NCBI GenBank assembly: GCA_026399875.1
Contig: JAPLQF010000024.1
Coordinates: 1 to 54,732 of the forward strand
From: Burkholderiales bacterium
GTDB lineage: Bacteria > Pseudomonadota > Gammaproteobacteria > Burkholderiales > Burkholderiaceae_E
DNA: 54,732 nucleotides
Direction of reading: 5' to 3'
Numbering within the stretch: the first letter of the stretch is position 1; every line of letters starts with the position of its first letter. A program made the translations under genes and the position numbers. Below the pieces are notes generated by a model. That model saw nothing but the letters and a program-made list of their open reading frames with translations. It had not been told where the DNA came from and did no database searches. Below are positions 1 to 8,956 of this stretch, one piece after another.

Positions 1-1
1 C

Positions 2-316
2 GGTGCCGAACTGGCGCTGCTCGGCGCGCACATCACGCCGCTCACCGCTGCATCGACCCATGTGAATCCCGATCCCACCCGCACCCGCAAGCTGCTGATG
101 CATGGGCACGAAATCGCGAAACTGATCGGCAAGGTCGAACGTGCCGGCTTCACCCTGGTGCCGCTCGATCTGCATTACAAGGGCGGGCGGATCAAGCTGG
201 AAGTCGGGCTGGCCAAGGGCAAGAAGCAATATGACAAGCGGGATGCCGAGCGCGAACGCGAGTGGCAACGCGAAAAGCAGCGCATCGTGAAAAGCGGTAC
301 ACGGGTTTCGGGCTGA
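2..316 (+). CDS. smpB: SsrA-binding protein SmpB, 3' part only
   Basis: SmpB binds tmRNA and delivers it to stalled ribosomes for trans-translation. The reading frame is open from the left edge of the window, so the N-terminal third (about 50 residues) is missing; 104 codons remain. Visible family hallmarks are the [14 protein letters not shown] segment, the [11 protein letters not shown] motif, the [15 protein letters not shown] strand and the basic [19 protein letters not shown] stretch that leads into the C-terminal helix. The tail ends in a short extra KSGTRVSG. The gene converges on the stomatin-like gene, with 58 bp between stops. The tmRNA gene is not in the window. The identification is firm; only the start is unseen. 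Confidence 0.95.
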   Translation, partial: GAELALLGAHITPLTAASTHVNPDPTRTRKLLMHGHEIAKLIGKVERAGFTLVPLDLHYKGGRIKLEVGLAKGKKQYDKRDAEREREWQREKQRIVKSGTRVSG

Positions 317-374
317 AACTTACCGCCGTTGGCGAAACAGGCCGGACGCAGGTGCGCTCGGCTTCAGACTTGCA

Positions 375-1322
375 TCAGGCAGGGGGACGAGCTGCCGGCG
401 GACCGGCAACCGGCTGCTTGACGACCGTCATCGCGCTGGCAATCAGTGACGACATATCGGCCAGATTGGCCGGCACGATCAGTGTATTGCCCTGGCGCGC
501 CAGCTCACCGAAGGCTTGCACATACTGTTCGGCGATCTTGAGGTTGACCGCATTCATGCCGCCGGGACGCTCGATGGCCTGCGCAATGCGCTCAAGCGCC
601 GCCGCGGTCGCACCGGCCACCGACAGGATCGCTGCGGCCTGGCCCTGCGCCTTGTTGATCTCGGCCTGCTTGTCACCCTCTGATCGCTGGATCGAGGCTT
701 CGCGCTCGCCGGTTGCGATGTTGATCTGCTCCTGCTTGCGACCTTCGGATGCGGCGATCAGGGCGCGCTTTTCGCGCTCGGCGGTGATCTGCGCCTGCAT
801 CGAGCGAAGGATCTCGGCCGGCGGCGTGAGGTCCTTGATCTCATAACGAAGCACTTTCACGCCCCAGCTCATCGCCGCCTCGTCGAGCGCAGAGACCACA
901 CTGCTGTTGATGAAATCGCGCTCCTCGAAGGTCCGGTCGAGCTCGAGCCGGCCGATCACCGAACGAAGCGTGGTCTGCGAGAGCTGGGTGATCGCAACAA
1001 TAAAGTTCGATGAGCCGTAAGACGCACGCGTGGGATCGGTGACCTGAAAATAAAGCACACCATCGACGGTCAGCTGGGTGTTGTCCTTGGTGATGCAGAC
1101 CTGACTCGGAACATCCATCGGGATTTCCTTGAGCAGATGCTTGTAGGCCACCCGGTCGATGAAGGGCACCACGAAAGACAGGCCAGGCGTGAGGGTGCGG
1201 TGGTATTTGCCCAGTCGTTCGACCACCCAGGCGTGCTGCTGCGGCACGACCTTGAGCATCTGGATCACAAAGACCACAGCCAGAACCAGGACCACTGCGG
1301 CGATGACACTGCTTCCGATCAT
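375..1322 (-). CDS. SPFH/stomatin-like membrane protease-associated protein (QmcA type)
   Basis: A 315-residue band-7/SPFH protein. It has one N-terminal membrane helix (about residues 4-24), then the SPFH domain with the typical VPQQHAWVVERLGKYHRTL entry and PGLSFVVPFIDRV segment, then a coiled-coil-forming Ala/Glu/Gln-rich region (about 190-240), and an Ala/Pro-rich tail. Family members form ring or microdomain assemblies in the inner membrane and are linked to FtsH/HflKC-type quality control; the exact partner here is unknown. It lies 66 bp downstream of a NfeD-family gene on the same strand, the classic stomatin/NfeD operon pairing, which supports the assignment. E. coli qmcA (ybbK) with ybbJ is the closest named arrangement. 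Confidence 0.9.
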   Translation of the reverse strand: MIGSSVIAAVVLVLAVVFVIQMLKVVPQQHAWVVERLGKYHRTLTPGLSFVVPFIDRVAYKHLLKEIPMDVPSQVCITKDNTQLTVDGVLYFQVTDPTRASYGSSNFIVAITQLSQTTLRSVIGRLELDRTFEERDFINSSVVSALDEAAMSWGVKVLRYEIKDLTPPAEILRSMQAQITAEREKRALIAASEGRKQEQINIATGEREASIQRSEGDKQAEINKAQGQAAAILSVAGATAAALERIAQAIERPGGMNAVNLKIAEQYVQAFGELARQGNTLIVPANLADMSSLIASAMTVVKQPVAGPPAARPPA

Positions 1323-1388
1323 TCCTTCCTCACTTGCCTGTTAGTCGGCTTTGGCAGCCGTTGGTGACTGTCCGATACCGTGATGCTG

Positions 1389-1814
1389 TCAATGTCGGCT
1401 CAGCACCAGCTGATTGCCGATGACCTCGCGAATGATGAACTCACCCGGCTCCGGTGTCTGGCCATGCGCGATTCGGGCCGTCCATTGGGTGCCGCGATAC
1501 TGGATGCGGGCGAGGCCATGGTCATCCCAGGCATCGACCTGCACCTTTTCGCCGATGTCGGCGACCACATCGGCATTACGACCGGCTGGCAGCTGCGAGG
1601 AGGCGCCGGTGCGAGATCGGCGCACCCAGGCGGCTCCGGCCAGACTGATGACTGCGGCGGTCAGGCACTGAAGCCAGAGCGGGCCACCGAAGGCCGCCGC
1701 AACGCCGGCGACCACGCAGCCGCAGGCGATGACAAGCAGGTAGAAGGTCCCCGTGATCAACTCGAGGATGCCCAGGCCCAGCGCCAACAACCACCACCAG
1801 TAGTAAATCGCCAT
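1389..1814 (-). CDS. NfeD-family membrane protein (short form)
   Basis: A 141-residue protein with two or three hydrophobic segments in the first 65 residues and a C-terminal OB-fold NfeD domain (about residues 75-140), seen in the pattern ADIGEKVQVDAW...ARIQYRGTQWTARI. It lacks the N-terminal ClpP-like serine protease domain of long NfeD proteins, so it is the short, non-protease form (like E. coli YbbJ). Such proteins partner with stomatin-family proteins, and the stomatin-like gene follows directly on the same strand, so the two are probably co-transcribed with this gene first. The biological role is poorly defined in the family. Confidence 0.85.
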   Translation of the reverse strand: MAIYYWWWLLALGLGILELITGTFYLLVIACGCVVAGVAAAFGGPLWLQCLTAAVISLAGAAWVRRSRTGASSQLPAGRNADVVADIGEKVQVDAWDDHGLARIQYRGTQWTARIAHGQTPEPGEFIIREVIGNQLVLSRH

Positions 1815-2046
1815 AGAGCCAGAGCATCTCGCGTGCGGATGAGCAGGTCAATCGGCAAGTGATGACTGCGTCCGGGCCGTGGTGTCGCGAGCAGGCAATC
1901 ACAACACAAATAGGCCTGGCAATCAGGGAACCGCTGCTGGTAACCTTTGCGCCTAATCGAATCAGCGTGGCGGCAGCATCACACTGCTACGCATTCGACC
2001 TGTCCGGCCCGTCAATCTACCGATCTCACTCCTGGAGAATTACGCA

Positions 2047-3192
2047 ATGAAGCTTGTCAAGACTGTATTGGGCATTGCTGTTACCACGGCATTCGTCAGC
2101 CTGTCGGCCCCGGCATCGGCGCAGCTCGTCGTCAAAATCGGCCACGTCGGCCCGCTCACCGGCGCCATTGCGCACCTGGGCAAGGACAACGAACTCGGCG
2201 CCAAACTCGCCATCGAAGACCTGAACGCCAAAGGCATCAAAATTGGCGGGCAGACCGTCAAGTTCGAGCTGATCGCTGAAGACGACGGCGCCGATCCCAA
2301 GCAGGGCACGGCTGCCGCCACAAAACTGGTTGATGCCAAGGTCAATGGCGTGATCGGCCACCTGAATTCGGGCACCACGATTCCGGCCTCCAAGATTTAT
2401 CACGACGCCGGCATTGCCCAGATCTCGCCTTCGGCAACCAACCCCAAGTACACCATGCAGGGCTTCAAGACCGCGTTTCGGGTGGTCGCTAATGATGGCC
2501 AGCTCGGCGGCGTCATGGGTCGCTATGCGGTCAAGGATCTGAAGGCCAAGAGCATCGCCATCATCGACGACCGCACGGCCTATGGCCAGGGCGTTGCCGA
2601 CGAATTCGAGAAGTCGGTCAAAGCCGCCGGCGGCAAAGTGGTGGGTCGTGAATTCACCAACGACAAAGCCACCGACTTCAACGCGATTCTGACCAAGCTC
2701 AAGGGTGCCAAGCCCGACGTGGTCTTTTATGGCGGCATGGACGCGGTAGCAGGCCCGATGCTGCGCCAGATGAAGCAGCTCGGCATTGATGCCAAATTCA
2801 TGGGCGGTGACGGCATCTGCTCGAGCGAACTGATCAAGCTTGCCGGCGACGGCATGGGCGACGGACAGGTGATCTGCGCGGAAGCCGGTGGCGTGAGCCC
2901 GGACAAGGCGGCAGCACTCGACGCCTGGAAAGCCAACTTCAAGAAGCGCACCGGCTCGGATGTGCAGATCTATGCACCCTATGTCTATGACGCGACGATG
3001 GTGATGGCAACCGCCATGCAAAACGCCAACTCGACCGATCCGAAGAAGTATCTGCCTGCCCTGGCCAAGGTCAGCTATGACGGCGTGACCGGCAAGATCG
3101 CCTTCGACTCGAAAGGCGATATTCTCAATGGCGCACTGACCTTCTATACCTACAAGGGCGGCAAGCGTGAAATGATGATGGTTGTTCGCTGA
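2047..3192 (+). CDS. Branched-chain amino acid type ABC transporter, periplasmic binding protein
   Basis: A 381-residue type I periplasmic binding protein of the LivJ/LivK family. A Sec signal peptide is clear (MKLVKTVLGIAVTTAFVSL, cleavage near SAPASA-Q about residue 26), with no lipobox, so the protein should be soluble in the periplasm. The mature start VVKIGHVGPLTGAIAHLGKD and the GTTIPASKIYHDAGIAQISPSATNP region are typical of Leu/Ile/Val binders. The ribosome site is GGAG, 9 bp before the ATG. No permease or ATPase gene (livHMGF) lies in the window, so this is an orphan binding protein that presumably serves a transporter elsewhere. The ligand cannot be told from sequence; aromatic or other amino acids are possible. 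A terminator follows about 60 bp downstream. Confidence 0.92.
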   Translation: MKLVKTVLGIAVTTAFVSLSAPASAQLVVKIGHVGPLTGAIAHLGKDNELGAKLAIEDLNAKGIKIGGQTVKFELIAEDDGADPKQGTAAATKLVDAKVNGVIGHLNSGTTIPASKIYHDAGIAQISPSATNPKYTMQGFKTAFRVVANDGQLGGVMGRYAVKDLKAKSIAIIDDRTAYGQGVADEFEKSVKAAGGKVVGREFTNDKATDFNAILTKLKGAKPDVVFYGGMDAVAGPMLRQMKQLGIDAKFMGGDGICSSELIKLAGDGMGDGQVICAEAGGVSPDKAAALDAWKANFKKRTGSDVQIYAPYVYDATMVMATAMQNANSTDPKKYLPALAKVSYDGVTGKIAFDSKGDILNGALTFYTYKGGKREMMMVVR

Positions 3193-3250
3193 TCGGTAGC
3201 GGCAGTCATGACAGAGGGGCCAGCCGACAGCTTGGCCCTTGCAGCACCGG

Positions 3251-3276
3251 AAGGCGCCGAATCTGGCGCCTTTTTC
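3251..3276 (+). terminator. Rho-independent terminator after the binding-protein gene
   Basis: Inverted repeat GGCGCC (3253-3258) and GGCGCC (3265-3270) with a 6-base loop, flanked by AA and followed by TTTTTC. It is a compact hairpin plus U-tract, 58 bp after the stop of the periplasmic binding protein gene. It ends only 17 bp before the ATG of the next gene (3293). That next gene therefore either has a promoter overlapping this hairpin or depends on read-through. Confidence 0.8.
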
Positions 3277-3292
3277 AATTTGGAGACGACAG

Positions 3293-4072
3293 ATGTCAGC
3301 CAGCAAAACGCGAACAGGACGGATGATTGCGCCGGTCCTGCTCGGGGCATTTCTGATCGTCGGGTGCACGACTGCGCCAGTGCCGCTCGGGCAGCCTGGT
3401 GATCTCCCCAAGCCGGTCGAGCGTGCACCATCTGGCGGGACCAGTCAGGGTAGCTCGCCCGGACCGGATCCCGCTGCCGTCACCAGGCCGGCTGCGCCCG
3501 GACCGTCGCTCGCTGCCTCAAGCTGGTACTGGCTTGGAACCATCGGCCCGGCTGAATTCGTCGCGCCGGCAGACCCCGGCAATTTCAATCTCGAATTTCT
3601 TGATGGCGAGCAGTTAGCCGCTCAGATTGACTGTAATCGAGGCACTTCGAGCTGGCGACAGAGCGGCAACACGATGAGGATCGGCCCGCTTGCCACGACC
3701 CGCATGGCCTGCCCGCCAGGATCAGAGGCCACACGCTTCGGGCGTCAGCTCGGACAGGTCAGATCGGCGGTCGTGGTGCGAGGTTTGCTCGAACTGGGCA
3801 CCGAAGACGCCGGCACGATGGTCTTTGCACGCGACCCGGATTGGCGGCTGAGCAGCTACGATTGCCCGGGCGGCGCGCCGCTGCAGGTCGCGACTGGCGG
3901 CGCACAGGCGGTGGTCCGCCTTCGCAAAGACAGCTGGCTGCTTGCCCAGCAGACCGCCGGGTCGGGCCAGCGCTATGCCCAGGGCAATGCCATCCTGATC
4001 GTTCGCGGACCGGATGCGAACCTGATCGTCGGCGGCAAGCAGATCGCCGGGCCCTGCTCCAAACGTCGCTGA
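3293..4072 (+). CDS. Lipoprotein with META (HslJ-like) and MliC-like lysozyme-inhibitor domains
   Basis: A 259-residue predicted lipoprotein. An ATG at 3293 with a GGAG ribosome site gives a signal peptide ending in the lipobox LIVGC (Cys25); a longer in-frame start at 3239 would bury the signal and is rejected. After a Pro/Gly-rich linker comes a META-like domain (about 75-180) with the family pattern DCNRGTSSW...GPLATTRMACP. The last 75 residues resemble MliC, the membrane-bound inhibitor of c-type lysozyme: YDCPGG, then SGQRYAQG, then a final GPC that could close a disulfide. The Lys that contacts lysozyme in known MliC proteins appears to be Arg here. A role in lysozyme resistance or envelope stress is inferred. 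The META call is strong; the MliC call is moderate. Confidence 0.8.
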   Translation: MSASKTRTGRMIAPVLLGAFLIVGCTTAPVPLGQPGDLPKPVERAPSGGTSQGSSPGPDPAAVTRPAAPGPSLAASSWYWLGTIGPAEFVAPADPGNFNLEFLDGEQLAAQIDCNRGTSSWRQSGNTMRIGPLATTRMACPPGSEATRFGRQLGQVRSAVVVRGLLELGTEDAGTMVFARDPDWRLSSYDCPGGAPLQVATGGAQAVVRLRKDSWLLAQQTAGSGQRYAQGNAILIVRGPDANLIVGGKQIAGPCSKRR

Positions 4073-4074
4073 AC

Positions 4075-4102
4075 CGATTCGGGCGGACAGCCACCCGAAT
4101 CG
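4075..4102. terminator. Hairpin between convergent genes
   Basis: Perfect 9-bp inverted repeat CGATTCGGG (4075-4083) and CCCGAATCG (4094-4102) with a 10-base loop, in the 45-bp space between the stops of the lipoprotein gene (plus strand) and ppsA (minus strand). It has no U-tract on either side, so it may act as a shared 3'-end stabiliser or weak terminator. Confidence 0.45.
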
Positions 4103-4117
4103 TGCAGCGCCGGCGCC

Positions 4118-6541
4118 TCAGCCGGCCGCGCGCCGCTCGGCAAGCATGCGCCAGGTATCGATCACGGTATCGGGGTTGAGCGAGATCGAAGCAATGCCCT
4201 GATCCATCAGCCATTCAGCCAGATCCGGATGATCGGACGGGCCTTGACCACAGATCCCGACATATTTGCCCGCCTGCAGACACGCCTTGATCGCGCGCTC
4301 GAGAAGGGCCTTGACCGCCGGATCGCGCTCATCGAAGCCCTCGGCCACCAGACCCGAATCACGGTCCAGCCCAAGGGTCAGCTGCGTGAGATCGTTGGAG
4401 CCAATGGAAAAACCGTCGAAGTGTTCGAGGAACTGCTCGGCCAGGATGGCGTTCGACGGAATCTCGCACATCATGATGATGCGCAATCCGTCGCTGCCGT
4501 CGGGATTGCCGCCCTCGCCTCGCTTGAGGCCATTGAGCGCAAGCAGTTTCACCACTTTATCGGCTTCACCCACCGTGCGCACGAAGGGCACCATCAGCTC
4601 GACGTTGGTCAGTCCCATGACCTCGCGCACCCTTTTCATGGCGCGACACTCCATTTCGAAACACTCGGCGAAGTCCTTCGAGAGATAGCGTGATGCCCCG
4701 CGAAAGCCGAGCATCGGGTTTTCTTCTTCGGGCTCGTAACGCGAGCCGCCGATCAGCTTGCGGTACTCGTTGGACTTGAAATCGGAAAGCCTGACGATGA
4801 CCGTGCGCGGCCAGAACGCCGCAGCGATGGTGGCGATGCCCTCGGAAAGCTTGTCGACATAGAAAGCGCGCGGGCTGGAATGACCGCGAGCGATGCTCTC
4901 GACCGCCTTCTTCAGGTTCGGATCGACATTCGGATAGTCAAGGATGGCCTTGGGATGGACGCCGATGTTGTTGTTGATGATGAATTCAAGGCGCGCCAGA
5001 CCCACACCATGGCTGGGCAACTGGGCAAACTCGAAAGCGAGTTGCGGGTTGCCGACGTTCATCATGATCTTCAGGCCGATATCAGGCTGCGCCGACGTGC
5101 TCATCTCGGTGATCTCGGTCTCGAGCATGCCGTCGTAGACGAATCCGGTATCGCCCTCGGCGCACGAGACAGTCACCAGCGCCCCGTCGCCGAGGCGGTC
5201 GGTCGCATCGCCGCATCCCACGACAGCCGGAATACCAAGTTCACGCGCGATGATTGCCGCGTGGCAGGTTCTTCCGCCCCGGTTGGTGACGATCGCCGAG
5301 GCGCGCTTCATCACCGGCTCCCAATTGGGATCGGTCATGTCGGTAACCAGCACATCTCCCGGCTGGACCCGAGCCATTTCGCTCGCGTCGCCGACCACCC
5401 GAACCGGGCCGGCGCCGACCTTCTGGCCGATGGCCCGGCCGCTGACCAGCACATCGGAGGTGGATTTGAGGCGGAACTTGAGTTGACGGCCTTCTGCCGC
5501 CATCGACTTCACCGTCTCGGGTCGAGCCTGCAGGATGTAGAGCTGGCCATCGAGACCGTCGCGGCCCCACTCGATATCCATCGGACGACCGTAGTGCTTC
5601 TCGATAATCACCGCGTAGCGAGCCAGCTCGATCACCTCATCGTCGGTGAGCGAATAGCGGGTGCGCAACTCGACCGGGGTATCGACGATCCGGACCGCGG
5701 GGCCCTGCCCTTGCCCGCCTGCAGACAGATTGCCAAACTCCATCTTGACCAGCTTGGAGCCAAGCTGGCGGCGGATGATCGGCAGCTTGCCGGCTGCGAG
5801 CATCGGCTTGTGAACATAGAACTCATCGGGATTGACCGCGCCCTGAACCACGGTCTCGCCCAGACCCCAGGCACTGGTGATCAGGACGGCATCCGGGAAA
5901 CCCGACTCGGTGTCGATGGTGAACATCACGCCCGACGCGCCCAGGTCGCTGCGAACCATGCGCTGCACGCCAACCGACAGCGCCACATCGGCATGCGCAA
6001 AGCCCTTGTGAACCCGATAGGAAATCGCCCTGTCGTTGTAGAGCGAGGCAAAAACATGGCGCAGGCGATCGAGCACCGCGTCGATGCCGACCACATTCAG
6101 GAAGGTCTCCTGTTGACCGGCAAAGGACGCATCCGGAAGGTCTTCAGCGGTCGCCGAGGAACGGACCGCAACTGATATTTCACCTGAAGAGGTCTTTTCA
6201 AGTTCTTGATAATATTCTTTTATTTCTTTTTCAAGGCGCACTGGCAGCGGCGCCTCAACCACCCATTTACGGATATCGGCACCGCACTGCTCCAGCGCCT
6301 TCACATCGTCGACATCGAGGCCATCGAGCCGTGCACGAATGCGTTCGACCAGATTGTTTTCAGCAAGAAAGTCGTTAAAGGCCAGTGCAGTGGTCGCAAA
6401 GCCACCGGGCACTCGCACACCCGCGCCGGCAAGTTGACTGATCAGTTCGCCAAGTGATGCATTCTTGCCACCGACCGATTCGACATCGGTCATGCGCAAG
6501 GCATCGAGCGAAACGACGTAAGGTCCGTCGTGTTTGTTCAT
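4118..6541 (-). CDS. ppsA: Phosphoenolpyruvate synthase (pyruvate, water dikinase)
   Basis: Converts pyruvate, ATP and water to PEP, AMP and phosphate, the first step of gluconeogenesis from C3 compounds. The 807 residues match the family length. In order they show the N-terminal ATP-grasp domain ([11 protein letters not shown], then [20 protein letters not shown]), the swivelling phosphohistidine domain with [21 protein letters not shown] (active His near residue 427), and the C-terminal PEP-binding barrel ([19 protein letters not shown], then [11 protein letters not shown]). The ATG at 6541 follows an AGGA site. The gene is divergent from ppsR, its regulator, with 142 bp between. One odd feature is a 66-bp AT-rich stretch with rare codons at 6170-6235, described separately. 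Confidence 0.98.
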   Translation of the reverse strand: MNKHDGPYVVSLDALRMTDVESVGGKNASLGELISQLAGAGVRVPGGFATTALAFNDFLAENNLVERIRARLDGLDVDDVKALEQCGADIRKWVVEAPLPVRLEKEIKEYYQELEKTSSGEISVAVRSSATAEDLPDASFAGQQETFLNVVGIDAVLDRLRHVFASLYNDRAISYRVHKGFAHADVALSVGVQRMVRSDLGASGVMFTIDTESGFPDAVLITSAWGLGETVVQGAVNPDEFYVHKPMLAAGKLPIIRRQLGSKLVKMEFGNLSAGGQGQGPAVRIVDTPVELRTRYSLTDDEVIELARYAVIIEKHYGRPMDIEWGRDGLDGQLYILQARPETVKSMAAEGRQLKFRLKSTSDVLVSGRAIGQKVGAGPVRVVGDASEMARVQPGDVLVTDMTDPNWEPVMKRASAIVTNRGGRTCHAAIIARELGIPAVVGCGDATDRLGDGALVTVSCAEGDTGFVYDGMLETEITEMSTSAQPDIGLKIMMNVGNPQLAFEFAQLPSHGVGLARLEFIINNNIGVHPKAILDYPNVDPNLKKAVESIARGHSSPRAFYVDKLSEGIATIAAAFWPRTVIVRLSDFKSNEYRKLIGGSRYEPEEENPMLGFRGASRYLSKDFAECFEMECRAMKRVREVMGLTNVELMVPFVRTVGEADKVVKLLALNGLKRGEGGNPDGSDGLRIIMMCEIPSNAILAEQFLEHFDGFSIGSNDLTQLTLGLDRDSGLVAEGFDERDPAVKALLERAIKACLQAGKYVGICGQGPSDHPDLAEWLMDQGIASISLNPDTVIDTWRMLAERRAAG
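6170..6235 (-). other. AT-rich, rare-codon island inside ppsA
   Basis: Twenty-two consecutive codons of ppsA contain only 18 G/C of 66 bases, against a strongly GC-rich surrounding. They use codons otherwise avoided here: ATA twice, AAA twice, TAT twice, CTT twice, and GAA throughout. The encoded residues run from [14 protein letters not shown] through TSSGEISV, a helix and loop just before the conserved [11 protein letters not shown] motif. The frame is intact. The minus strand also carries TTGAAA and TATCAA spaced by 17 bases, so promoter-like activity is possible, though AT-rich DNA gives such matches easily. Confidence 0.75.
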
Positions 6542-6683
6542 GGAAGTTTCCTGGGAGGTTTGAAAATAGGTAAGAGCGCTGTAGTCGTACCGCGACGTCC
6601 CGACGGCTCGGAAACGCTACGACTGCAACACTCGAGCGCCTTCCAGCCCGATAATCGCCTGATTCTACTTCGCCGAGATCTGA

Positions 6684-7514
6684 ATGCCTGATTCCAGCAC
6701 GAGCGTTCCGGAGCGCACCGCCTTTTTCGTCTCTGACGGTACCGGCATCACCGCCGAAACCTTCGGACATTCGATCCTCTCGCAGTTCGAAGGATTGCGC
6801 TTGCGCCAGGTCAGGCTTCCCTTCATCGATGAACTGACCAAGGCCGAAGACGCGGTCGAGCGCATCAACCAGCAGGGGATCATCGACGGCAATCGTCCGA
6901 TCGTCTTCAGCACTCTGGTCAATCCGCGGATCAACTCGATCGTACGAACCGCCAATGCGATGTTCATGGATCTGATCGCTGCATTCGTCGAGCCACTGGA
7001 AGCCGAATTCGGCATCAAGTCGACCCATACCATCGGGCGATTCCACTCGGTCGCCGAATCGGACACCTATAAAAAACGCATCGAGGCCATTCATTTCGCG
7101 ATGTCACATGATGACGGCCAGATGCACAAGGAACTTGATCAATCGGACGTCATTCTGGTTGGCGTCTCCCGCTCGGGCAAGACGCCGACCAGTCTGTACC
7201 TGGCGGTGCAGCACGGTGTCAAAGCCGCGAATTACCCGCTGATCCCGGACGACTTCGATCGCGGCAAGCTGCCGGCCGAGCTCTATCGTTACAAGTCGAA
7301 GCTCTTCGGGCTGACCATTACGCCCGAGCGGCTGTCCGAGGTGCGAAACGAGCGCCGCCCCGGCAGTCGCTATGCCTCACTCGAGACCTGCCGCACCGAA
7401 GTCAATCAGGCCGAAGCGATGATGCGCCGCGAGAACATTCCCTGGCTGTCATCGACCACCAAGTCGATCGAGGAAATCGCGACCACCGTGATGACCCTGC
7501 TCGATCAGCCCTAG
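6684..7514 (+). CDS. ppsR: PEP synthase regulatory protein (bifunctional kinase/pyrophosphorylase)
   Basis: A 276-residue DUF299-family protein. These enzymes inactivate PEP synthase by ADP-dependent phosphorylation of a Thr next to the catalytic His and reactivate it by phosphate-dependent removal. Visible features are the N-terminal [14 protein letters not shown] motif and the P-loop [11 protein letters not shown] (about residues 160-170), both characteristic of the family. The gene is divergent from ppsA, the expected target; the target Thr precedes Cys-His in the PpsA motif GGRTCHAA. Its stop codon directly abuts the stop of the convergent methyltransferase gene with no bases between. No clear promoter was found; GATAAT at 6650 is a possible -10 without a matching -35. 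Confidence 0.96.
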   Translation: MPDSSTSVPERTAFFVSDGTGITAETFGHSILSQFEGLRLRQVRLPFIDELTKAEDAVERINQQGIIDGNRPIVFSTLVNPRINSIVRTANAMFMDLIAAFVEPLEAEFGIKSTHTIGRFHSVAESDTYKKRIEAIHFAMSHDDGQMHKELDQSDVILVGVSRSGKTPTSLYLAVQHGVKAANYPLIPDDFDRGKLPAELYRYKSKLFGLTITPERLSEVRNERRPGSRYASLETCRTEVNQAEAMMRRENIPWLSSTTKSIEEIATTVMTLLDQP

Positions 7515-8309
7515 TCAGTCGAGCAGGCCACGCTGTCGGCGCTGCTCGAAGAGGCACAAGGCGCCTGCTGCGGCGACATTCAGGGACTCGACGCCGGCAC
7601 TCTGAGGGATCCTGATCCAGCGATCGATATCGGCTGCAACCGTCGCGGAGATGCCATCGCCTTCACTACCAAGCAGCCACAGGCAAGGCGCGCGAAGCTC
7701 ACTGCGATAGAGCGACTCAGCCTGGTTCGCACGGGTCCCGATCGCCGGGATCCGCAGTCGCTGGCGGACGTCAGCCCACGATACCGCCTCATGGATGGAC
7801 AGATGGAAATGAGCGCCCATGCCGGCGCGCAGCACCTTCGGTGACCAGCACCAGGCGGTGCCCGGCGCGGTGAAGACGGTTTTCACGCCTGCCGCCGCAC
7901 AAGTTCGCAGCAAGGTACCGACATTGCCAGGATCCTGCAGCCGATCGAGATAGACCGCATCAAGCTCGATGGTCTCGGGCAAGGACGGATTCGGGGTCTC
8001 GACAATAAAGGCGATGCCGACACCCTGTGCCAGCGTCGACAGGTTGGCGAACAGTGCATCAGCGACGATGGCGGGGACGAGCGCATGCTGCACCAGCAGA
8101 CTGACCACCTCAGGGTTCGTTGCACCCGATTCGCTCACGATCGACGACAGCGGTGCGCCGTGCTGCTGCAGATAAGCCTCGCAAAGGTGGATGCCTTCGA
8201 GCACCGATCGACCGAGGCGGCGACGCTCGCGCGCCGACCCCGACAGGTCGGTGAACTCGCGATAGAGCGGGTTGTCGCGAGAGATGATGCGCCGCGCGCC
8301 ACCGGTCAT
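7515..8309 (-). CDS. SpoU/TrmH-family RNA 2'-O-methyltransferase
   Basis: A 264-residue SPOUT-class methyltransferase that would 2'-O-methylate a ribose in rRNA or tRNA using S-adenosylmethionine. It has an N-terminal SpoU substrate-binding domain (about 1-95) and the knotted catalytic domain with all three motifs: the [17 protein letters not shown] block (motif 1), [12 protein letters not shown] (motif 2) and [17 protein letters not shown] (motif 3). I place the start at the ATG at 8309, which overlaps the rnhB stop by four bases (ATGA); a longer frame exists but lies inside rnhB. The precise RNA target cannot be read from sequence. It is the last gene of the lpx-rnhB cluster. Confidence 0.9.
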   Translation of the reverse strand: MTGGARRIISRDNPLYREFTDLSGSARERRRLGRSVLEGIHLCEAYLQQHGAPLSSIVSESGATNPEVVSLLVQHALVPAIVADALFANLSTLAQGVGIAFIVETPNPSLPETIELDAVYLDRLQDPGNVGTLLRTCAAAGVKTVFTAPGTAWCWSPKVLRAGMGAHFHLSIHEAVSWADVRQRLRIPAIGTRANQAESLYRSELRAPCLWLLGSEGDGISATVAADIDRWIRIPQSAGVESLNVAAAGALCLFEQRRQRGLLD

Positions 8310-8956
8310 GAGAACAGCGCCTTTCGAACCGGGGCAAAACTGCGGCGATGCTCGCTGCACGGACCATGGCGCCTGAGCGACTCGAGATGCAGGGCAGTGC
8401 CATACCCTTTGTGGCGGTCAAAACCGTACTCGGGATGCAGGCGGTGCAGTGACAGCATCAGCCGGTCGCGCTCGACCTTGGCCAGGATCGAGGCGGCCGA
8501 GATGCAGGCTTCGGTGGCATCGCCGCCAACAATCAGCTCGACCCCGCAAGCCAGGCGCGGTGGCTGATTGCCATCGACCCGGGCCAGGGTCGGCGCGAGC
8601 GGCAGGGCCTCGACCGCGCGGCGCATTGCCAGCAGCGACGCCTGAAGAATATTGAGTTCGTCGATCTCGGCGACACTCGCCTGTGCGATCGCCCAGCCCA
8701 GGGAATGCTCGCGGATGGCCTGCGCCAGCCAATCTCGACGGGCCTCGGAGAGCTTCTTCGAGTCGCGCAGCCCGTCGATCGCACGAGTCGGGTCGAGAAT
8801 GACCGCAGCGGCAACGACCGGACCTGCCAGCGGCCCACGCCCGGCCTCATCCACACCGCAGACGACGCGGGTATCGAAGGCCAGGGCGAGCCCGCCCTGC
8901 CCAGTGTTGCCCGTGGTGGGTCGCTTCGTGCGCAGGCTGTCGGTTGTGCGGGTCAT
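8306..8956 (-). CDS. rnhB: Ribonuclease HII
   Basis: Cleaves RNA in RNA-DNA hybrids and initiates removal of single ribonucleotides from DNA. The 216 residues include a 30-residue N-terminal extension and then [20 protein letters not shown], which holds the first Asp-Glu pair of the D-E-D-D active site. Later come RVDGN and [21 protein letters not shown], which supply the other acidic residues. The ATG overlaps the lpxB stop by one base (TGATG), and its own stop overlaps the next start, so it is translated from the lpx operon. The lpxA-lpxB-rnhB order is as in E. coli. Confidence 0.96.
   Translation of the reverse strand: MTRTTDSLRTKRPTTGNTGQGGLALAFDTRVVCGVDEAGRGPLAGPVVAAAVILDPTRAIDGLRDSKKLSEARRDWLAQAIREHSLGWAIAQASVAEIDELNILQASLLAMRRAVEALPLAPTLARVDGNQPPRLACGVELIVGGDATEACISAASILAKVERDRLMLSLHRLHPEYGFDRHKGYGTALHLESLRRHGPCSEHRRSFAPVRKALFS

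Noticed and set aside
1815..2046. Small gene or riboswitch between nfeD and the binding-protein gene
   Set aside because: No frame with protein-like features and no recognisable RNA fold; only a ribosome site before 2047 is clear.
2026..3411. Minus-strand open frame (461 codons) opposite the binding-protein gene
   Set aside because: It reads through the binding-protein gene and its terminator in antisense and shows no protein family features.
4880..6175. Plus-strand open frame (431 codons) opposite ppsA
   Set aside because: Antisense shadow of ppsA with low-complexity His/Asp/Arg composition.
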